64,000 nt of DNA from Flavobacterium chryseum (lineage in GTDB: Bacteria; Bacteroidota; Bacteroidia; Flavobacteriales; Flavobacteriaceae), in the NCBI RefSeq assembly GCF_004362015.1, contig NZ_SNWW01000003.1:186001-250000 (forward strand). Direction: 5' to 3'. Each line of letters opens with the position of its first letter. Position 1 is the stretch's first letter. Made by a program: the position numbers and the translations under genes. The notes under the pieces were generated by a model. It saw nothing but the letters and a program-made list of their open reading frames with translations, was not told where the DNA came from and did not search any database. Below are positions 31,533 through 42,618 of the stretch, piece after piece.

Positions 31533-34500
31533 TTAATTTCCGAAATTATATCGAAGTGTGAACCCTGATCTAATATTTGTTAACGGAAACGATGTTGAAA
31601 TTACCGCTTTCGAGAATGAATGATCGTAATAAAATATAGCCGTTAAGTTTTTACTAAACGAATAATCAGCAGTAAGTTTTACAGACCAAATGTTTTGTCC
31701 GGCTGCTAACTGATTGTTATCGTAATCTAAATAGCGTACTAATGTTTCGTTATTTCTCATAGAGAAATCAGCTTTTATATTGATATCACTTTTGATAATT
31801 CCTGTTGGAGTATCGGCAAGTCTCGACGAGAAAATAACATCTTTAAAACGATATCCTAATCCTACAACGTATTCAATTCCTTTTACTTCTGTCAATAAGT
31901 TATTATCAAAACTCATTGATAATGCTCTGTCTTTTTTGATTTCCGTAAGCAATCTCAAAGAGCTCTTTAATTCGAAATCTACTCGAATAAGCGGACTGAA
32001 CTGCTCTACCAAATTGACATTTGACATAATCGTTTTATTGTAGTAATTATAAGTAATAGGGTCCTGTATTGGATTTGTATCAGGATTGGATATTGCCTTA
32101 TCATAATCAAAATTAGACCTGAACTGATTAATTGTATAAGATGCTCTATAATTATGCTGCAATGAAAAACGTTTAAATTTATCCTTAAAGAATTTATAAC
32201 GCATTAAACCATTATACTTTATGCTCCAGTTTGGAATAGGAAAACTTTTGAAAATTCCCGTTGAAGCTCCTGAAGCATCACTTCCTGAATAAGCAGATAT
32301 AAATGCCGGAAGTAAAACCGCCTGATTGCTTTTTCCGAATCCAATGGGATATCCTGCATTTGATGTGTAAATATCTCTTTTATTTTTCTCAGTATCATTA
32401 GTTGGATCTGCCGGAGGTCCAGGAATTGGATTTGCCGCATCTCCATATCTCGGAATTGCATCTTGTGATCCATAATAACTTTCAGCTAAACGATTTGCAA
32501 TAATCAAACGATTGTTTCTAAAATCATCAAAAGCAGCAGACTGCGTTTCATTACTGGTAGAAAATGCGGTTTTAATTAATACCGTCGAAATCGAAAACAT
32601 TCCATAAGTGTAAGGTGATTGTGGCGTATATTGACCATCAATAACAGTATATTGTTCTGACGAATTCTCCGAATAAGAACGATCCATTGTTAAATCAATT
32701 TTGAAATCCGGGAACAAATCAATATTCGTCGTTACTTTTAAAAGCTTGTTTGTTACTTGCGTAAAGTTTTGATTAAATTCCTGATAATCTGTCAACCATC
32801 CATTTTTAGCTGCTTCATAACGCACATCATCCTGACTTCCAAATACAAAACCTAAAGTTGGTTTTGAAGTTCCTAAGAAACCAACGCTTGGCGTATATCC
32901 CGGTAAAACAGTTCCGCTATTTTTTGTATAATTTACCTGAATGTTTTTAACGCTTGTCAAGACACTAATCAAACCATCTAAAAATGGACTATTATTAGCA
33001 ACCGGTTTTACAGCTGTATTTACAATTTTTTCTCCCGGTTTCGGCGGTGCAACGGCTTTAGGTTTTGCCGGTTTTTTTCCACCTGGTGTTAATCCTAAAT
33101 ACTTATACAACATATTCATATTAAAAGTTGTAGTCAGTGTATTCGAATTGGCATTTTGAATTGTATTTCCTAAATCATATGTTACATCATCTTCAACAAA
33201 TTCAGAAAATGCAGTAGACGAGCGCTGCCAGCTGTAATCTGCCGTATATGAATAACTTGCCTTTACAAAACTAAGTACAGGAATTTTATTAATAGGAATA
33301 TCATAGTTCAGCACTAATTGTTGTATGTGCTGATTTGGTGTTCCAATATCCAAGTAATCATCCCAAATAGTAAAGTCTTCTTTTGGCGAATTATCATCAT
33401 TTAAAAAGTTTCTAACGATATTATTTGATGCTGCTGTATAATTTAATTTTAATGATTTTGTTAAATTATATCCAAAACCATATTGATAATTAAAGGCAAA
33501 ATTTCTTCTGTAAAGCGGATCTAGACCAATTCCTTCAACTTCAACTTCTCTATATTGCTGACGGTTACTTTGTCTTAATATGTTAGTATTAAAAGTAATA
33601 TTAGAAGGTAAATAATTAAAATTAAAGTCACTTAATAATTTCCAATACTCACTTTTTTTCATGAATTTGGTTTGTTTAAAAGGAACTACTTCTTTTGGCT
33701 GAAAAGTATAAGCATAATTTACAGCTGTATTTGATTGTTCATCTTCATAGCTCTCTACTTCGTAATCATGGCGCTCCACCTGGTTGTATGATTGAGAGAA
33801 TGTTAAGTTCTCAACATCATAAACATGTTGTTTTTGTTCAGGAGCTCTGTCTTTTCTTACCCCAATAAAATTGATGCTTTTTCTTTTCGTATAATCTATC
33901 GCTCGTGTTCTAATATTATCTTTTTCTGCCTGATCTGTTGTTTCTCTTAGTAACTGGTCAAGTTTTATATCCTGATTAAAAGGGTCATATTCTGGTGTAA
34001 TTACCTCTTCTCCGATAGCATAATTAAACGGCAAATTAATTCCCCATTTTTTCGGAAGCAGTTTTCCTAAATTTAAATTCGTAACAATATTATATTGCTG
34101 AATATCTTCACGATCTCTTTCATTTGCACCTTGTTCTAATGATCCAAAGCCAATTGTACTTTTTTTACCTGATGCAGAAATAGTAGCGAAATCAGCCATA
34201 TTGGTATCGATATTTAATATCGCAGCCATACCGCCTTTGTTTTCTAAGTCAGCCATACGAAGTTCATTAAACCAAACTTCCCCTTTAATATCTTTGTGAT
34301 CTGCTCTACTTTTTACACCAACCATTAAATTTCGTACCAAACCAAAATTTGGGTTTCCTTTAATACCTAATTTTAATCTGGTGTTACCATCTCTTGATGA
34401 AGGATCTCCTTCTACATCTACATCATCATCCGGATAATACACTCCGTTAATATCTCTTTTGGTAGAATTAATATCGAGAGGCATAGCCTTAATTTTCATT

Positions 34501-37500
34501 CTGGTCAATAAATCAAGTGCTAAATCAATATCATTATCTTCTATCCAAACCACACTAGGATCCGGATTAACCAAACAACCTCCCGTTTTAGTAACTTTTA
34601 AAGGAATTTCAACTTGATAGTAGTTTTGTGTAAAGTCATTTCCAAAACGAATAAAACCAACCATTTCATCATCTTCTAATGCGACTTCACTTGGCAATGA
34701 TTCCGCATGCAAAAACATTTTCAGTTTTTTGTACTGACGCATATCAACACTTACGTTTTTAAATACTGCTCTAGAATCCTGGTATTGTAAACCGGTTCCG
34801 CCAATTCGTAAGGCCAAAGATTGCTCATTTTGATTGATAACGGTATTATTATTATACAATTGTTCTCTTTGCACTCCTGGAGGAATCACATAATTTACAG
34901 GACATTTTGTTCCGTTCTCCTGAATATTAACTGCCGCGACATCAAATTCAGTACCGTCATCATCCGCGTTTGTATCGTTTGCATCAAGTGTTCCTGTGTA
35001 TCTTCTCCACTCTCCTCTTACCAAATCTAAAGCTCCAAAACGAACGGTCATCTGATCATTAAATCCAGTCATAAACATACGCATGAATCGAATAGATCTA
35101 AAATCGGTTATGTTTCCAATTGTATTTTGAGGTTGAGATACAGGAATTTTAAACTGAATCCATCTGGCAGTTGTTGTCATTCCGTTTGGCAACTCAACAT
35201 TTGGTACGTCGCGAATATCTGTAATATAATTTTGACCAATTGCCATTCCGGGTTTAAGATCAATACTATATTCATAATAGGCATTAATCGTATTCATTGT
35301 ATTATCGCGATTGATATCCTCGACATCCGGTAATGTTGTAGATCCGCGGTTCGGGTCATCAATACTAACTGCCGAGTTTCCTTCTACTCCGTTATATTTT
35401 TTATAACGTTCCAGAACTCCTCCTTCAGTATTTAAATAATAGGTATAATCGTCTGCAGCAGGATCCGCTTCTCCAGCGTAACTATTATAAATAGATCCCT
35501 CTCTTGAGTTTGGTAAACCATCTAAACCAACGTCTTGATTTCTTCGATTATCTGCATTCGTATCAAATGCATAAATTAAAGATTGCGATGCCGGAACGTC
35601 TCCCCAAAGTGGCTGCGGATTTACCATAACCTGATCCGGGCCTAATCCGTTTTCATATTGTTTTCTTCCATCTTTCAGAACATCTTCAGAAACTTCACCT
35701 AAATTGAAATATATTTTACCGGTATTATTAGGTTGCGCTTCTCCATTTCCTACATAGGGATCAAGTACCCAAAACTGTATATATTCGACATTTCCCTGCT
35801 CAAAATTGGTGGAATTTAAAGAACGCATTATTCCTCCAAAATTTGAAGTTACAGGATCTGTATTAAAACTCGGGTTATTGTTATACGGACCTCTTTCAGA
35901 AGGATAATAACTTAAATCAAGCGTATTAATTACCTGTATTTGTCCTTGTGCAATATCTGTATTTGGATATAACTCTTTGCTATAAACTCTTCTGGTTGTG
36001 TTTAACGATAAATCATCGTTTGAAATACCTGATGGTTTTGAAGAATAAAAAACCGGGTCAATAGTGTACCACGATAATTTTGATCTTTTGTAACCATATC
36101 TTAAATCATCAAAATTTGCATTAAAAGTAGGATCACCTGCTGCATTTATAAACGGTGTAGATGCTAAACTCCACGCATATGCAGAACGCATATCGATAGT
36201 AGATTGCGATCCTTCAAAATCATCAATATAAATTGTTGGCTCTCCTTCAAAATCACTTGCTTTTGGAGCATCCGGTTTTAAGAAAGCAATTTCTCCACGA
36301 ATAGAAAGATTAGAAGGAACATCTGTATCTATATTTGGTAATTTATTTACTAATCTCGTAAGGAAAGGAACTTCTGTTGAGTAATTTCCATTAAAACCAA
36401 AAATTGTATTATTTACAGATTCCTGACCGTAACTTGATTTTTGAGTAAATGGCCTTTCTGTCATTTTTAAATAAGTTCCGCCAACCACAAAATTATCCGA
36501 AATTTTATGTTCAATGTTGAAACCCATGAATCTTCTGGTTTGTTGTCCGAAGATTGAATTATTCTCCAGCGAAACCTCGATTGGCGTATTTGACGCCTGA
36601 AGCGAAGGATCAAGAATCTGAACTCTTCCTAATTGATAATCGACACTATAATCGATACCTTCAATTAATCTTCTTCCGGCTGCTGTTACTACAACTGAAC
36701 CTTGCGGCACATTAAATGCCCCAATTGGAATACCATTACTTCCTGATGATTTATATTTTCCGCGTAATAAAAATTTATTTTTATCACTGTCCTGCAATGC
36801 TCCTGATTGTGTGGTTCTATACATGTTTCTAAACACGTATTTTTGTTGGTTGGCATTATAAGTATTAGGGTCGCTATAATTTTCTGCCGAACCTGTATTT
36901 TGTAATTTTTTAAATAAAAGTTCTCCAAAAGGTTCTTTAGTTGTAAAAATAATTCGTCCGTTTTGAACGTCTACTGTTACTCCCGGAATATAATCGAAAA
37001 AACCATCGCCACCACCCTGCGGATCATTATTATAATTTAATCGATCTAAGTTAAATACATTTAGTAATGGTGTCTGCTCTACTCTATTATCTGCAGTTGG
37101 GTTAGACGGAAAACTAGTTCCTGTAACCGGGCTGATATAATTTATAGGCGAAGGATCTGTATAAAGTATGTTTAATCTAAAATCGTCTTGTTTTATTTGA
37201 TATGCTTGTGGAATTTGATACACGTTTTTCATCATCAAGTTCCAAACAGGAGTATTAACGTTTGTTAAACTGCTTTTTAACATTTTCAATATCAAACTTT
37301 GTGTAATAATTGCCTGATTAGAAGGATTATTACCAGTTACAATTGTACCATCAACTCCATCACTACCAAATTCTCCAACTCGATATACATCGTTTCCAAC
37401 GGTATATTCGTAAGCAACTGCCAAAATTTCATCATTTGCCAAACGTTGCTGCAAAGAGATATATCCTAATTGTGAGTTATAAGTATATTCGTTTGAAGTT

Positions 37501-38801
37501 AATTTTCGGGCATTTTCAAGTACAGAGTAATCCGTTCCTTCGCTTACTGTTGTGCTGTTAAAACCAGATTTTGCCGTTACAATTTCTCTAATATTTTGGT
37601 TTAAAAATGATCCTGCCTGTCCAATAGCTTTAGGGTCATAATTATTATTTGTATTATCTGATGGCGAATCAATTAGCTTAGTCGTATTAAAAAATCCTGT
37701 GGTAGGGTTTACCACTACAAGCTCATTTTCAGGAACTCTTGTTAGTCGGCCTTCACCTAAATCCTGAAGCGCGATAACATTTCGTAAGTTATTGTTTGTT
37801 GTATTTACTCTGTTTTGTTTATTGGTTACCCAAACTTCTATTCTTGTTATTTGAACCCGGCTTCTGATTAATGGATAACCTACTAACGACTCATCATATT
37901 TGTCTCTAAAATATTGAGACAGGAAGAAGTGCCTGTCATTATCGTAGTCTAAAGCGTATAAATCAAAATTCTGAACTGTTCCGCCACCTTCTGCAACTAT
38001 ACTCTTTGTTTGAGATTTCTGTTCTGAGAAAACACCAGTAATAGTTGTTTTTCCAAATTGCAATTGTGTTTTTACACCAAATAAGCTCTGAGCTCCACGA
38101 ATTAGGGAACTATTTAATGGCATACTAACATTCCCTACTTCTACTTTTTGAATAATATCATCCTCAGAAGGCGTGTACGCTAGTTTAAACAGGTTTTGAA
38201 ATGCAAATGTAGATTGTGTGTCGTAATTAGCGTTTACCTCTAATCTGGTACCTACTTTCCCCATTAAACTCATGCTTATACGCTGATCAAAATCAAAAGT
38301 AAGACTTGATCTGTTTCTTGGCGAAAAGGAAGGATTATCTTGTTTGGTATATCGAATACCTAAATCCATTTCTACTGATCCTGTAGGTTTTACATCAATT
38401 GTATTGCTACCAAAAACACTTTCAAAAAGACTTGAATTTATATAATATCTTGGTAACAAATCTTTTTTAGCAGCCTCACTGCCAGACTTTTTACCATCGA
38501 TTGCATCCGATTTTTTTCTGAAATAATCTCTTCGGGATTCTTTCAAAACTAAATCTTCGTATTCTCTTGGTGTTAAAACAATTGGATAGTCGATGGAGAA
38601 ACCGTCAACTGAATTTGTATAAATGTATCGATCTGTTACCGGATCATATTTATAGGCCGAAAGTACACTAGGTGGATTATCTAACTCAACTTTACCTACA
38701 GAAAACTGAGTTTTCGTTGTATCTTGAACTGCTGGATTTACTTGCGCCCGCAAAACATTACCGCAAAATAAAACCAGTAAAAAAATACAAATTTTACGCA
38801 T
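31533..38801 (-). CDS. sprA: Type IX secretion translocon protein SprA (Sov)
   Basis: This very large 2422-residue outer-membrane protein is known from F. johnsoniae to form the 36-strand translocation pore of the type IX secretion system. The size is normal for the family. A signal peptide ends near residue 19 (before QVNPAV). The N-terminal region carries the SprA motility domain pattern (VNANYDTQSTFAFQNLFKLAYTPSEDDII, then SLIRGAQSLFGVKTQLQFGKTTITGVFSEQ), repeated in part later. The C-terminal half is strand-rich and ends in an aromatic strand (LRYNFGN). It would export the adhesin encoded at 45592-57090. It follows ruvA by 23 bp and is probably co-transcribed with it. Confidence 0.96.
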   Translation of the reverse strand: MRKICIFLLVLFCGNVLRAQVNPAVQDTTKTQFSVGKVELDNPPSVLSAYKYDPVTDRYIYTNSVDGFSIDYPIVLTPREYEDLVLKESRRDYFRKKSDAIDGKKSGSEAAKKDLLPRYYINSSLFESVFGSNTIDVKPTGSVEMDLGIRYTKQDNPSFSPRNRSSLTFDFDQRISMSLMGKVGTRLEVNANYDTQSTFAFQNLFKLAYTPSEDDIIQKVEVGNVSMPLNSSLIRGAQSLFGVKTQLQFGKTTITGVFSEQKSQTKSIVAEGGGTVQNFDLYALDYDNDRHFFLSQYFRDKYDESLVGYPLIRSRVQITRIEVWVTNKQNRVNTTNNNLRNVIALQDLGEGRLTRVPENELVVVNPTTGFFNTTKLIDSPSDNTNNNYDPKAIGQAGSFLNQNIREIVTAKSGFNSTTVSEGTDYSVLENARKLTSNEYTYNSQLGYISLQQRLANDEILAVAYEYTVGNDVYRVGEFGSDGVDGTIVTGNNPSNQAIITQSLILKMLKSSLTNVNTPVWNLMMKNVYQIPQAYQIKQDDFRLNILYTDPSPINYISPVTGTSFPSNPTADNRVEQTPLLNVFNLDRLNYNNDPQGGGDGFFDYIPGVTVDVQNGRIIFTTKEPFGELLFKKLQNTGSAENYSDPNTYNANQQKYVFRNMYRTTQSGALQDSDKNKFLLRGKYKSSGSNGIPIGAFNVPQGSVVVTAAGRRLIEGIDYSVDYQLGRVQILDPSLQASNTPIEVSLENNSIFGQQTRRFMGFNIEHKISDNFVVGGTYLKMTERPFTQKSSYGQESVNNTIFGFNGNYSTEVPFLTRLVNKLPNIDTDVPSNLSIRGEIAFLKPDAPKASDFEGEPTIYIDDFEGSQSTIDMRSAYAWSLASTPFINAAGDPTFNANFDDLRYGYKRSKLSWYTIDPVFYSSKPSGISNDDLSLNTTRRVYSKELYPNTDIAQGQIQVINTLDLSYYPSERGPYNNNPSFNTDPVTSNFGGIMRSLNSTNFEQGNVEYIQFWVLDPYVGNGEAQPNNTGKIYFNLGEVSEDVLKDGRKQYENGLGPDQVMVNPQPLWGDVPASQSLIYAFDTNADNRRNQDVGLDGLPNSREGSIYNSYAGEADPAADDYTYYLNTEGGVLERYKKYNGVEGNSAVSIDDPNRGSTTLPDVEDINRDNTMNTINAYYEYSIDLKPGMAIGQNYITDIRDVPNVELPNGMTTTARWIQFKIPVSQPQNTIGNITDFRSIRFMRMFMTGFNDQMTVRFGALDLVRGEWRRYTGTLDANDTNADDDGTEFDVAAVNIQENGTKCPVNYVIPPGVQREQLYNNNTVINQNEQSLALRIGGTGLQYQDSRAVFKNVSVDMRQYKKLKMFLHAESLPSEVALEDDEMVGFIRFGNDFTQNYYQVEIPLKVTKTGGCLVNPDPSVVWIEDNDIDLALDLLTRMKIKAMPLDINSTKRDINGVYYPDDDVDVEGDPSSRDGNTRLKLGIKGNPNFGLVRNLMVGVKSRADHKDIKGEVWFNELRMADLENKGGMAAILNIDTNMADFATISASGKKSTIGFGSLEQGANERDREDIQQYNIVTNLNLGKLLPKKWGINLPFNYAIGEEVITPEYDPFNQDIKLDQLLRETTDQAEKDNIRTRAIDYTKRKSINFIGVRKDRAPEQKQHVYDVENLTFSQSYNQVERHDYEVESYEDEQSNTAVNYAYTFQPKEVVPFKQTKFMKKSEYWKLLSDFNFNYLPSNITFNTNILRQSNRQQYREVEVEGIGLDPLYRRNFAFNYQYGFGYNLTKSLKLNYTAASNNIVRNFLNDDNSPKEDFTIWDDYLDIGTPNQHIQQLVLNYDIPINKIPVLSFVKASYSYTADYSWQRSSTAFSEFVEDDVTYDLGNTIQNANSNTLTTTFNMNMLYKYLGLTPGGKKPAKPKAVAPPKPGEKIVNTAVKPVANNSPFLDGLISVLTSVKNIQVNYTKNSGTVLPGYTPSVGFLGTSKPTLGFVFGSQDDVRYEAAKNGWLTDYQEFNQNFTQVTNKLLKVTTNIDLFPDFKIDLTMDRSYSENSSEQYTVIDGQYTPQSPYTYGMFSISTVLIKTAFSTSNETQSAAFDDFRNNRLIIANRLAESYYGSQDAIPRYGDAANPIPGPPADPTNDTEKNKRDIYTSNAGYPIGFGKSNQAVLLPAFISAYSGSDASGASTGIFKSFPIPNWSIKYNGLMRYKFFKDKFKRFSLQHNYRASYTINQFRSNFDYDKAISNPDTNPIQDPITYNYYNKTIMSNVNLVEQFSPLIRVDFELKSSLRLLTEIKKDRALSMSFDNNLLTEVKGIEYVVGLGYRFKDVIFSSRLADTPTGIIKSDINIKADFSMRNNETLVRYLDYDNNQLAAGQNIWSVKLTADYSFSKNLTAIFYYDHSFSKAVISTSFPLTNIRSGFTLRYNFGN

Positions 38802-38824
38802 ACAATTCGTTTATGTTAATTGAG

Positions 38825-39406
38825 TTATAAACTTTTTAAAGCTTTTTTGATGATTGTTTCAACAGTTGCTTCAGGATCTTCTTTGACAATCTTTTCGACC
38901 ACTTTTTCTGAAGTTTTTCGAATGAATCCTAAAACTTCCAAAGCAGATAACGCTTCATCTCGATTTGTATTGTTTTGAACTACCGAAACTTCATCCAAAT
39001 CGTACAACTTTAACACTTTTTCTTTTAAATCAAGAATAACTCTCTGTGCTGTTTTGTTTCCAATTCCTTTGATGGATTGAATAACACCAACATCTCCAGA
39101 GGCAATGGCGTTTATAATTTGTCTTGGTTCTATTGAAGATAACATTGTTCTCGCAATATTGGCTCCAATGCCAGAGACAGATAACAACATTCTGAATATT
39201 TCTCTTTCTGATTTTTCTGCAAAACCAAATAATGTATGCGCATCTTCCTTGATTAGAAGATGCGTATACAATTTTATAAAATCAGCATTTGGAAGAAGAG
39301 AAAAGGTATGTAAAGATATATTAACCTGGTAACCAACTCCGTTGCAATCAATTACAACTTCTGTAGGGTTTTTCTCAACTAATTTTCCTTGCAAATGTGC
39401 TATCAT
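38825..39406 (-). CDS. ruvA: Holliday junction branch migration protein RuvA
   Basis: This 193-residue DNA-binding subunit forms a tetramer on four-way junctions and loads the RuvB motor. The N-terminal OB-fold (MIAHLQGKLVEKNPTEVVID), two helix-hairpin-helix motifs (LLSVSGIGANIARTML and IKGIGNKTAQRVILDLKEK) and the C-terminal RuvB-binding domain are all present. The partner ruvB is at 60033-61055, about 21 kb away. It has its own promoter box 19 bases upstream, and sprA follows closely, so sprA expression may depend partly on this promoter. Confidence 0.97.
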   Translation of the reverse strand: MIAHLQGKLVEKNPTEVVIDCNGVGYQVNISLHTFSLLPNADFIKLYTHLLIKEDAHTLFGFAEKSEREIFRMLLSVSGIGANIARTMLSSIEPRQIINAIASGDVGVIQSIKGIGNKTAQRVILDLKEKVLKLYDLDEVSVVQNNTNRDEALSALEVLGFIRKTSEKVVEKIVKEDPEATVETIIKKALKSL

Positions 39407-39424
39407 ATTTATATTTTATAGCCA

Positions 39425-39432
39425 CAAATATA
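39425..39432 (-). promoter_or_regulatory. -7 box (TATATTTG) of the ruvA-sprA operon
   Basis: On the minus strand TATATTTG matches TAnnTTTG; the leader to the ATG at 39406 is about 14 nt. I see no other box before sprA. Confidence 0.6.
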
Positions 39433-39483
39433 ATAAAAATGCAATAAAAATAAGACAATTTTATTTGATCCTTATAAGAAATT

Positions 39484-41775
39484 CTATTTCGTTAATTTAT
39501 TCTTCTTATTTTCTTTTTCCTGAGCGTCAATAACAGCAATTGCTGCCATATTTACCATTTCTTCAACACTTGCTCCTAATTGGAAAATGTGTACCGGTTT
39601 ACCCATACCCATCATAATTGGACCTATTGAATTTACTTTATACAATTCTTTTAATAATTTATAAGTAATATTCGCTGATTCCAGATTAGGGAAAATTAAG
39701 GTGTTTACTTTTTTACCTGCTAGTTTAGAGAATGGGAATTTCTCTGCAAGCATCTCCTGGTTTAATGCAAAATCTGCCTGGATTTCTCCGTCAACAATCA
39801 TTTCAGGATGGTTTTTGTGCAAATAAGCAACTGCATCCCTTACTTTTGATGCATTTTGATGCGTTGAAGATCCAAAGTTAGAATAAGAAACCATTGCAAT
39901 AACTGGCTCTATACCAAACATTTTGGCAGTTTTTGCAGTCATGATTGCAATGTTTACTAAATCTTCAGAAGTTGGGTTAATATTTATTGCCGTGTCTGAC
40001 AAGAACATTGGCCCGCGAGCAGTAAGCATCATATTTGCAGTTGCAACAAGTGAAGCTCCATGCGCTTTTTCGATTAATTGCAACATTGGTTTTACAACAC
40101 TAGGGTAACTTCTTGAATATCCTGTTACTACAGCATCTGCTTCTCCTTCATTTACCATCATTGCGGCAAAATAGTTTCTTTCGCGCATAAACTTCTGAGC
40201 ATCAAGCAACGAAACACCTCTACGTTCTCTAGTTTCCCAGTATGAATTTGCAAATCTATTTCGTCTTGCTTCTTCTTCGTTTGTTTTAGGATCAATTATT
40301 TCAAGTTCTGCATCAAAACCTAATTCTGCTTTTAGCTCTAAAATAACTTCTTTATTTCCTAATAATACAGGAAAACCAATTCCGTCTTCATGAACAATCT
40401 GTGCTGCTTTTAAAACGTTTAATTGGTCTGCCTCAGCAAAAACAATTCGTTTAGGATCTAATTTAGCACGGTTTGTAATTAAACGAACCATTTTATTATC
40501 GTTCCCCATACGCTCACGAAGCACATCTTCATAAGCTGCCCAGTCTGTAATAGGATTTTTTGCTACTCCGGATTCCATTGCTGCTCTTGCAACAGCAGGC
40601 GCTACAATAGTAATCAATCTAGGATCAAATGGTTTAGGAATAATATATTCTTGTCCAAAACCTAATTTTGTTGCACCGTAAGCTACGTTAACTTGCTCTG
40701 GAACTGGCTCTTTCGCCAAAATAGCTAACGCTTTTACAGCTGCCATTTTCATCGCTTCGTTAATTTTTGTAGCTCTTACGTCTAACGCTCCTCTAAAAAT
40801 ATAAGGAAAACCCAATACGTTATTTACCTGATTAGGAAAATCTGAACGTCCCGTAGCCATAATAACATCTTTACGGGTTTCGACAGCTAAATTATAATCG
40901 ATTTCCGGATTTGGATTTGCCATTGCAAAAACAATCGGATTCTTAGACATTGTTAGTAACATTTCTGGCGACAAAATATCTCCAGAAGATAATCCTATAA
41001 AAACATCAGCACCATTTACTGCTTCTGCTAAATCAATTTTAGGTCCATCAATTGCATATTTTAATTGCAATTCTGAAAGTGAAGGATTATCTTTTGTTAA
41101 AAGTCCTTTACTATTAAACATTAAAATATTCTCGACTTTTACACCTAACAAAACATATAAATCAGTACAAGCAATCGCAGCCGAACCTGCTCCTGAAACT
41201 ACTAATTTTACATCTTCTGCTTTTTTTCCTGCTAATTCTAAAGCATTAATTAATGCTGCAGAAGAGATAATTGCTGTACCATGCTGATCATCATGCATTA
41301 CCGGAATATCTAATTCTGCAACCAGTCTTCTTTCGATTTCAAAAGATTCCGGCGCTTTTATATCTTCCAGATTTATTCCTCCAAAAGTTGGAGCAATATT
41401 TTTTACGGTCTGAATAAATTCTTCAATATCTTTAGTTCCGATTTCAATATCAAAAACATCAATATCTGAGAATATTTTAAACAATAAACCTTTTCCTTCC
41501 ATTACTGGTTTAGATGCTTCCGGACCAATATCTCCTAGCCCTAAAACAGCTGTACCGTTTGAAATAACGGCAACTAAATTTCCTTTTGCTGTATATTTAT
41601 AAACATCATCGATGTTTGCTGCAATTTCTAAACACGGTTCTGCAACACCCGGCGAATAGGCCAAAGATAAATCTCTTTGGGTTGCGTATTTTTTTGTTGG
41701 AACTACCTGAATTTTTCCTGGAGTTGGCTCTGAATGATACAGTAACGCCTCTTTTCTTTTACTCTCTTTGTTCAT
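39484..41775 (-). CDS. maeB: NADP-dependent malic enzyme (MaeB type, with phosphotransacetylase-like domain)
   Basis: The 763-residue cytoplasmic enzyme decarboxylates malate to pyruvate with reduction of NADP. The catalytic malic part covers about residues 1-425: [33 protein letters not shown], the metal-binding [10 protein letters not shown], and the Rossmann motif [15 protein letters not shown]. The C-terminal part, about 430-755, is the phosphotransacetylase-like domain found in MaeB enzymes, where it is regulatory and usually lacks transferase activity. The length fits the long MaeB form. It has its own promoter; its end is 77 bp before ruvA. Confidence 0.96.
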   Translation of the reverse strand: MNKESKRKEALLYHSEPTPGKIQVVPTKKYATQRDLSLAYSPGVAEPCLEIAANIDDVYKYTAKGNLVAVISNGTAVLGLGDIGPEASKPVMEGKGLLFKIFSDIDVFDIEIGTKDIEEFIQTVKNIAPTFGGINLEDIKAPESFEIERRLVAELDIPVMHDDQHGTAIISSAALINALELAGKKAEDVKLVVSGAGSAAIACTDLYVLLGVKVENILMFNSKGLLTKDNPSLSELQLKYAIDGPKIDLAEAVNGADVFIGLSSGDILSPEMLLTMSKNPIVFAMANPNPEIDYNLAVETRKDVIMATGRSDFPNQVNNVLGFPYIFRGALDVRATKINEAMKMAAVKALAILAKEPVPEQVNVAYGATKLGFGQEYIIPKPFDPRLITIVAPAVARAAMESGVAKNPITDWAAYEDVLRERMGNDNKMVRLITNRAKLDPKRIVFAEADQLNVLKAAQIVHEDGIGFPVLLGNKEVILELKAELGFDAELEIIDPKTNEEEARRNRFANSYWETRERRGVSLLDAQKFMRERNYFAAMMVNEGEADAVVTGYSRSYPSVVKPMLQLIEKAHGASLVATANMMLTARGPMFLSDTAININPTSEDLVNIAIMTAKTAKMFGIEPVIAMVSYSNFGSSTHQNASKVRDAVAYLHKNHPEMIVDGEIQADFALNQEMLAEKFPFSKLAGKKVNTLIFPNLESANITYKLLKELYKVNSIGPIMMGMGKPVHIFQLGASVEEMVNMAAIAVIDAQEKENKKNKLTK

Positions 41776-41800
41776 TGTTTTTAGCTTTTATTCTAGCTTA

Positions 41801-41808
41801 CAAAGATA
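41801..41808 (-). promoter_or_regulatory. -7 box (TATCTTTG) of maeB
   Basis: On the minus strand TATCTTTG matches TAnnTTTG; the leader to the ATG at 41775 is about 20 nt. Confidence 0.6.
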
Positions 41809-41875
41809 TAAGTCTTCATTTAAAATGGCATCTTTTTATAGCTTTCTTTTGTTAAAAAGAAAATTCACGCAGGCC

Positions 41876-41912
41876 AAAAAAAAAGTCCAACATAATGTGG
41901 ACTCTTTTTTTT
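41876..41912 (-). terminator. Terminator after the CBS-domain gene
   Basis: A 6-bp stem AGTCCA/TGGACT (41884-41889 with 41898-41903) lies between an A-run and a T-run, so it could act in both directions. It begins about 20 bp after the CBS gene stop codon at 41933. Confidence 0.82.
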
Positions 41913-41932
41913 AAAGTATTTTTTTGATTTGT

Positions 41933-42358
41933 TTATTGCGAAATATAAGAATTTAAGTGGTTAATAGTATCTTTTTGAATTTCTATAATTGCCTTAACCA
42001 CATCGCTAATAGAAATAATTCCTACCACAATTTCATTATCTAAAACGGGTAAATGCCTAATGCGTTTTGTGCTCATAAGCTCCATGCAATCCTCAATATT
42101 GTTGGATAAATTTACTGAGAAAATAGTGCTTTCCATAATCTCATGAACGTATGTTTCTTTAGATGATTTATCTTTCAAAACAATTTTTCGGGCATAATCT
42201 CTTTCAGATAATATTCCTTTTAAACTGGTTCCGTCAATAACCAGAATTGCGCCAATGTTTTTTTCTCCCATCACTTTCAGGGCTTCATAAACAGTTGTTG
42301 TTGAACGTACCGAAAAAACATCCCTCCCTTTTGTCTTTAGTATTTGATCTACAGTCAT
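41933..42358 (-). CDS. CBS-domain protein
   Basis: The 141-residue cytoplasmic protein consists of a pair of CBS domains. One covers about residues 8-65, with ALKVMGEKNIGAILVIDG and GILSERDYARKI. The other covers about 75-130, with CMELMSTKRIRHLPVLDN and GIISISDVVKAII. Such stand-alone pairs bind adenosine nucleotides and regulate partner proteins; the partner here is unknown. It is bounded by terminators on both sides. The upstream gap (42359-42564) has only an imperfect promoter box, TAACTTTA at 42381-42388 on the minus strand, and otherwise AT-rich sequence. Confidence 0.9.
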   Translation of the reverse strand: MTVDQILKTKGRDVFSVRSTTTVYEALKVMGEKNIGAILVIDGTSLKGILSERDYARKIVLKDKSSKETYVHEIMESTIFSVNLSNNIEDCMELMSTKRIRHLPVLDNEIVVGIISISDVVKAIIEIQKDTINHLNSYISQ

Positions 42359-42564
42359 ATCTGAAATTTTTTAATAACTATAAAGTTAAAAAAAAATGCA
42401 CATAAATAATAAATATCAAACTTTTTTAGAAGCTAATTCATTCATTTTAAACATAATATATAATATTTTAAGTTTTAGAATTTATCTTGTAACAAAACGT
42501 ATGATTTTTCAGTCTTTTTTACGAAAACGATATCGTTTTCACTTTTATACATTTTCTATAAAAT

Positions 42565-42598
42565 AAAAAAAGCTCTTTTCTTATTACGGAAAAGAGCT
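42565..42598 (-). terminator. Intrinsic terminator of the adhesin-PorP-OmpA operon
   Basis: A perfect 10-bp stem (42571-42580 with 42589-42598, 8-nt loop) is followed on the minus strand by a T-run. It lies 20 bp after the OmpA-family stop codon. Confidence 0.92.
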
Positions 42599-42618
42599 TC
42601 TTGCATTAAAAAAAATAT